The position numbers and the translations under genes were made by a program. From Gemmatimonadota bacterium (GTDB lineage: Bacteria > Latescibacterota > UBA2968 > UBA8231), in assembly GCA_009845645.1 (NCBI GenBank), contig VXZF01000109.1:1-6379 (forward strand): a stretch of DNA of 6,379 nucleotides. Direction: 5' to 3'. Shown one piece after another: positions 6,282 through 6,379 of this stretch. Under the pieces are notes generated by a model. It saw only the letters and a list, made by a program, of their open reading frames with translations. It was not told the DNA's origin and ran no database searches. The number at the start of each line of letters is the position of its first letter. Position 1 is the first letter of the stretch.

Positions 6282-6313
6282 TTTATGTTGGGGGTTGAGC
6301 GGAAGGGTGTCAA
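6282..6313 (-). promoter_or_regulatory. Possible sigma-70-like promoter for the operon
   Basis: On the minus strand TTGACA (6313-6308) is a perfect -35 consensus. The -10 is weak: CAACAT (6290-6285) at 17-base spacing matches 3 of 6, and CATAAA (6287-6282) at 20-base spacing matches 4 of 6. A start of transcription near 6275 would leave a short leader ahead of the GGAG site. The rest of the leader up to the right edge (6314-6379) holds no recognisable gene; the dehydrogenase frame stays open there, but its translation is proline-rich and unlike the family. Confidence 0.35.
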
Positions 6314-6335
6314 GGGGTTGTAAAGGGAGGGGGGG
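6290..6335 (+). other. G-tract cluster with G-quadruplex potential in the operon leader
   Basis: The plus strand, which is the template strand for the operon, carries G runs at 6290-6294 (5), 6305-6307 (3), 6314-6317 (4), 6325-6327 (3) and 6329-6335 (7). The last four have loops of 6, 7 and 1 bases and so meet the usual G3+N1-7 pattern. The cluster surrounds the TTGACA element. Whether it folds or matters is not known. Confidence 0.45.
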
Positions 6336-6379
6336 ATGCGTAGTTTACGTGGCGGCAGAGGATGATAGCGAGAGAAAAG

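Noticed and set aside
1..6379. tRNA, rRNA, CRISPR array, insertion sequence or attachment site
   Set aside because: No cloverleaf, spaced repeats, transposase or terminal inverted repeats were seen; coding genes fill nearly the whole window.

Overview
The window is GC-rich bacterial DNA in which every credible gene lies on the minus strand, so the genes read from right to left. The gene mix suggests an uncultured, environmental, often marine lineage such as Candidatus Latescibacterota, with Poribacteria or a relative as alternatives. That mix is a phytanoyl-CoA-dioxygenase-family enzyme, a Gfo/Idh/MocA oxidoreductase, and large secreted proteins with discoidin-like folds and a FlgD-type Ig C-terminus. 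The assignment comes from gene content, not from a phylogenetic marker.

Layout in transcription order. Positions 6379-6254 are a leader without a gene; it holds a possible promoter and a G-rich run on the template strand. Next come a Gfo/Idh/MocA dehydrogenase (6253-5153, TTG start), a PLP-dependent enzyme of the D-cysteine desulfhydrase / L-cysteate sulfo-lyase family (5156-4131, overlapping the previous gene by ATGA), and a TauE/SafE (TSUP) membrane exporter (4130-3411, starting directly after the previous stop). A 65-base gap follows. Then come a PhyH-type Fe(II)/2-oxoglutarate dioxygenase (3345-2605), a 685-residue secreted protein (2594-537), and the N-terminal 174 residues of a second secreted discoidin-like protein, cut by the left window edge (523-1). 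Junctions are 4 bases of overlap, 0, 65, 10 and 13 bases, which is consistent with one operon.

Reading of the system. A cysteate-lyase-family enzyme directly coupled to a TSUP exporter matches the known cuyA-cuyZ arrangement, in which L-cysteate is split to pyruvate, ammonium and sulfite and the sulfite is exported. The upstream dehydrogenase and downstream dioxygenase could prepare a sulfonated substrate, and the secreted proteins could bind a polymer or surface outside the cell. Those last roles are inference. The PLP enzyme keeps its Schiff-base lysine but has lost the normal phosphate-binding loop and the GGS loop, so its true substrate is open. This divergent cuyA/cuyZ-like operon is the most interesting item in the window.
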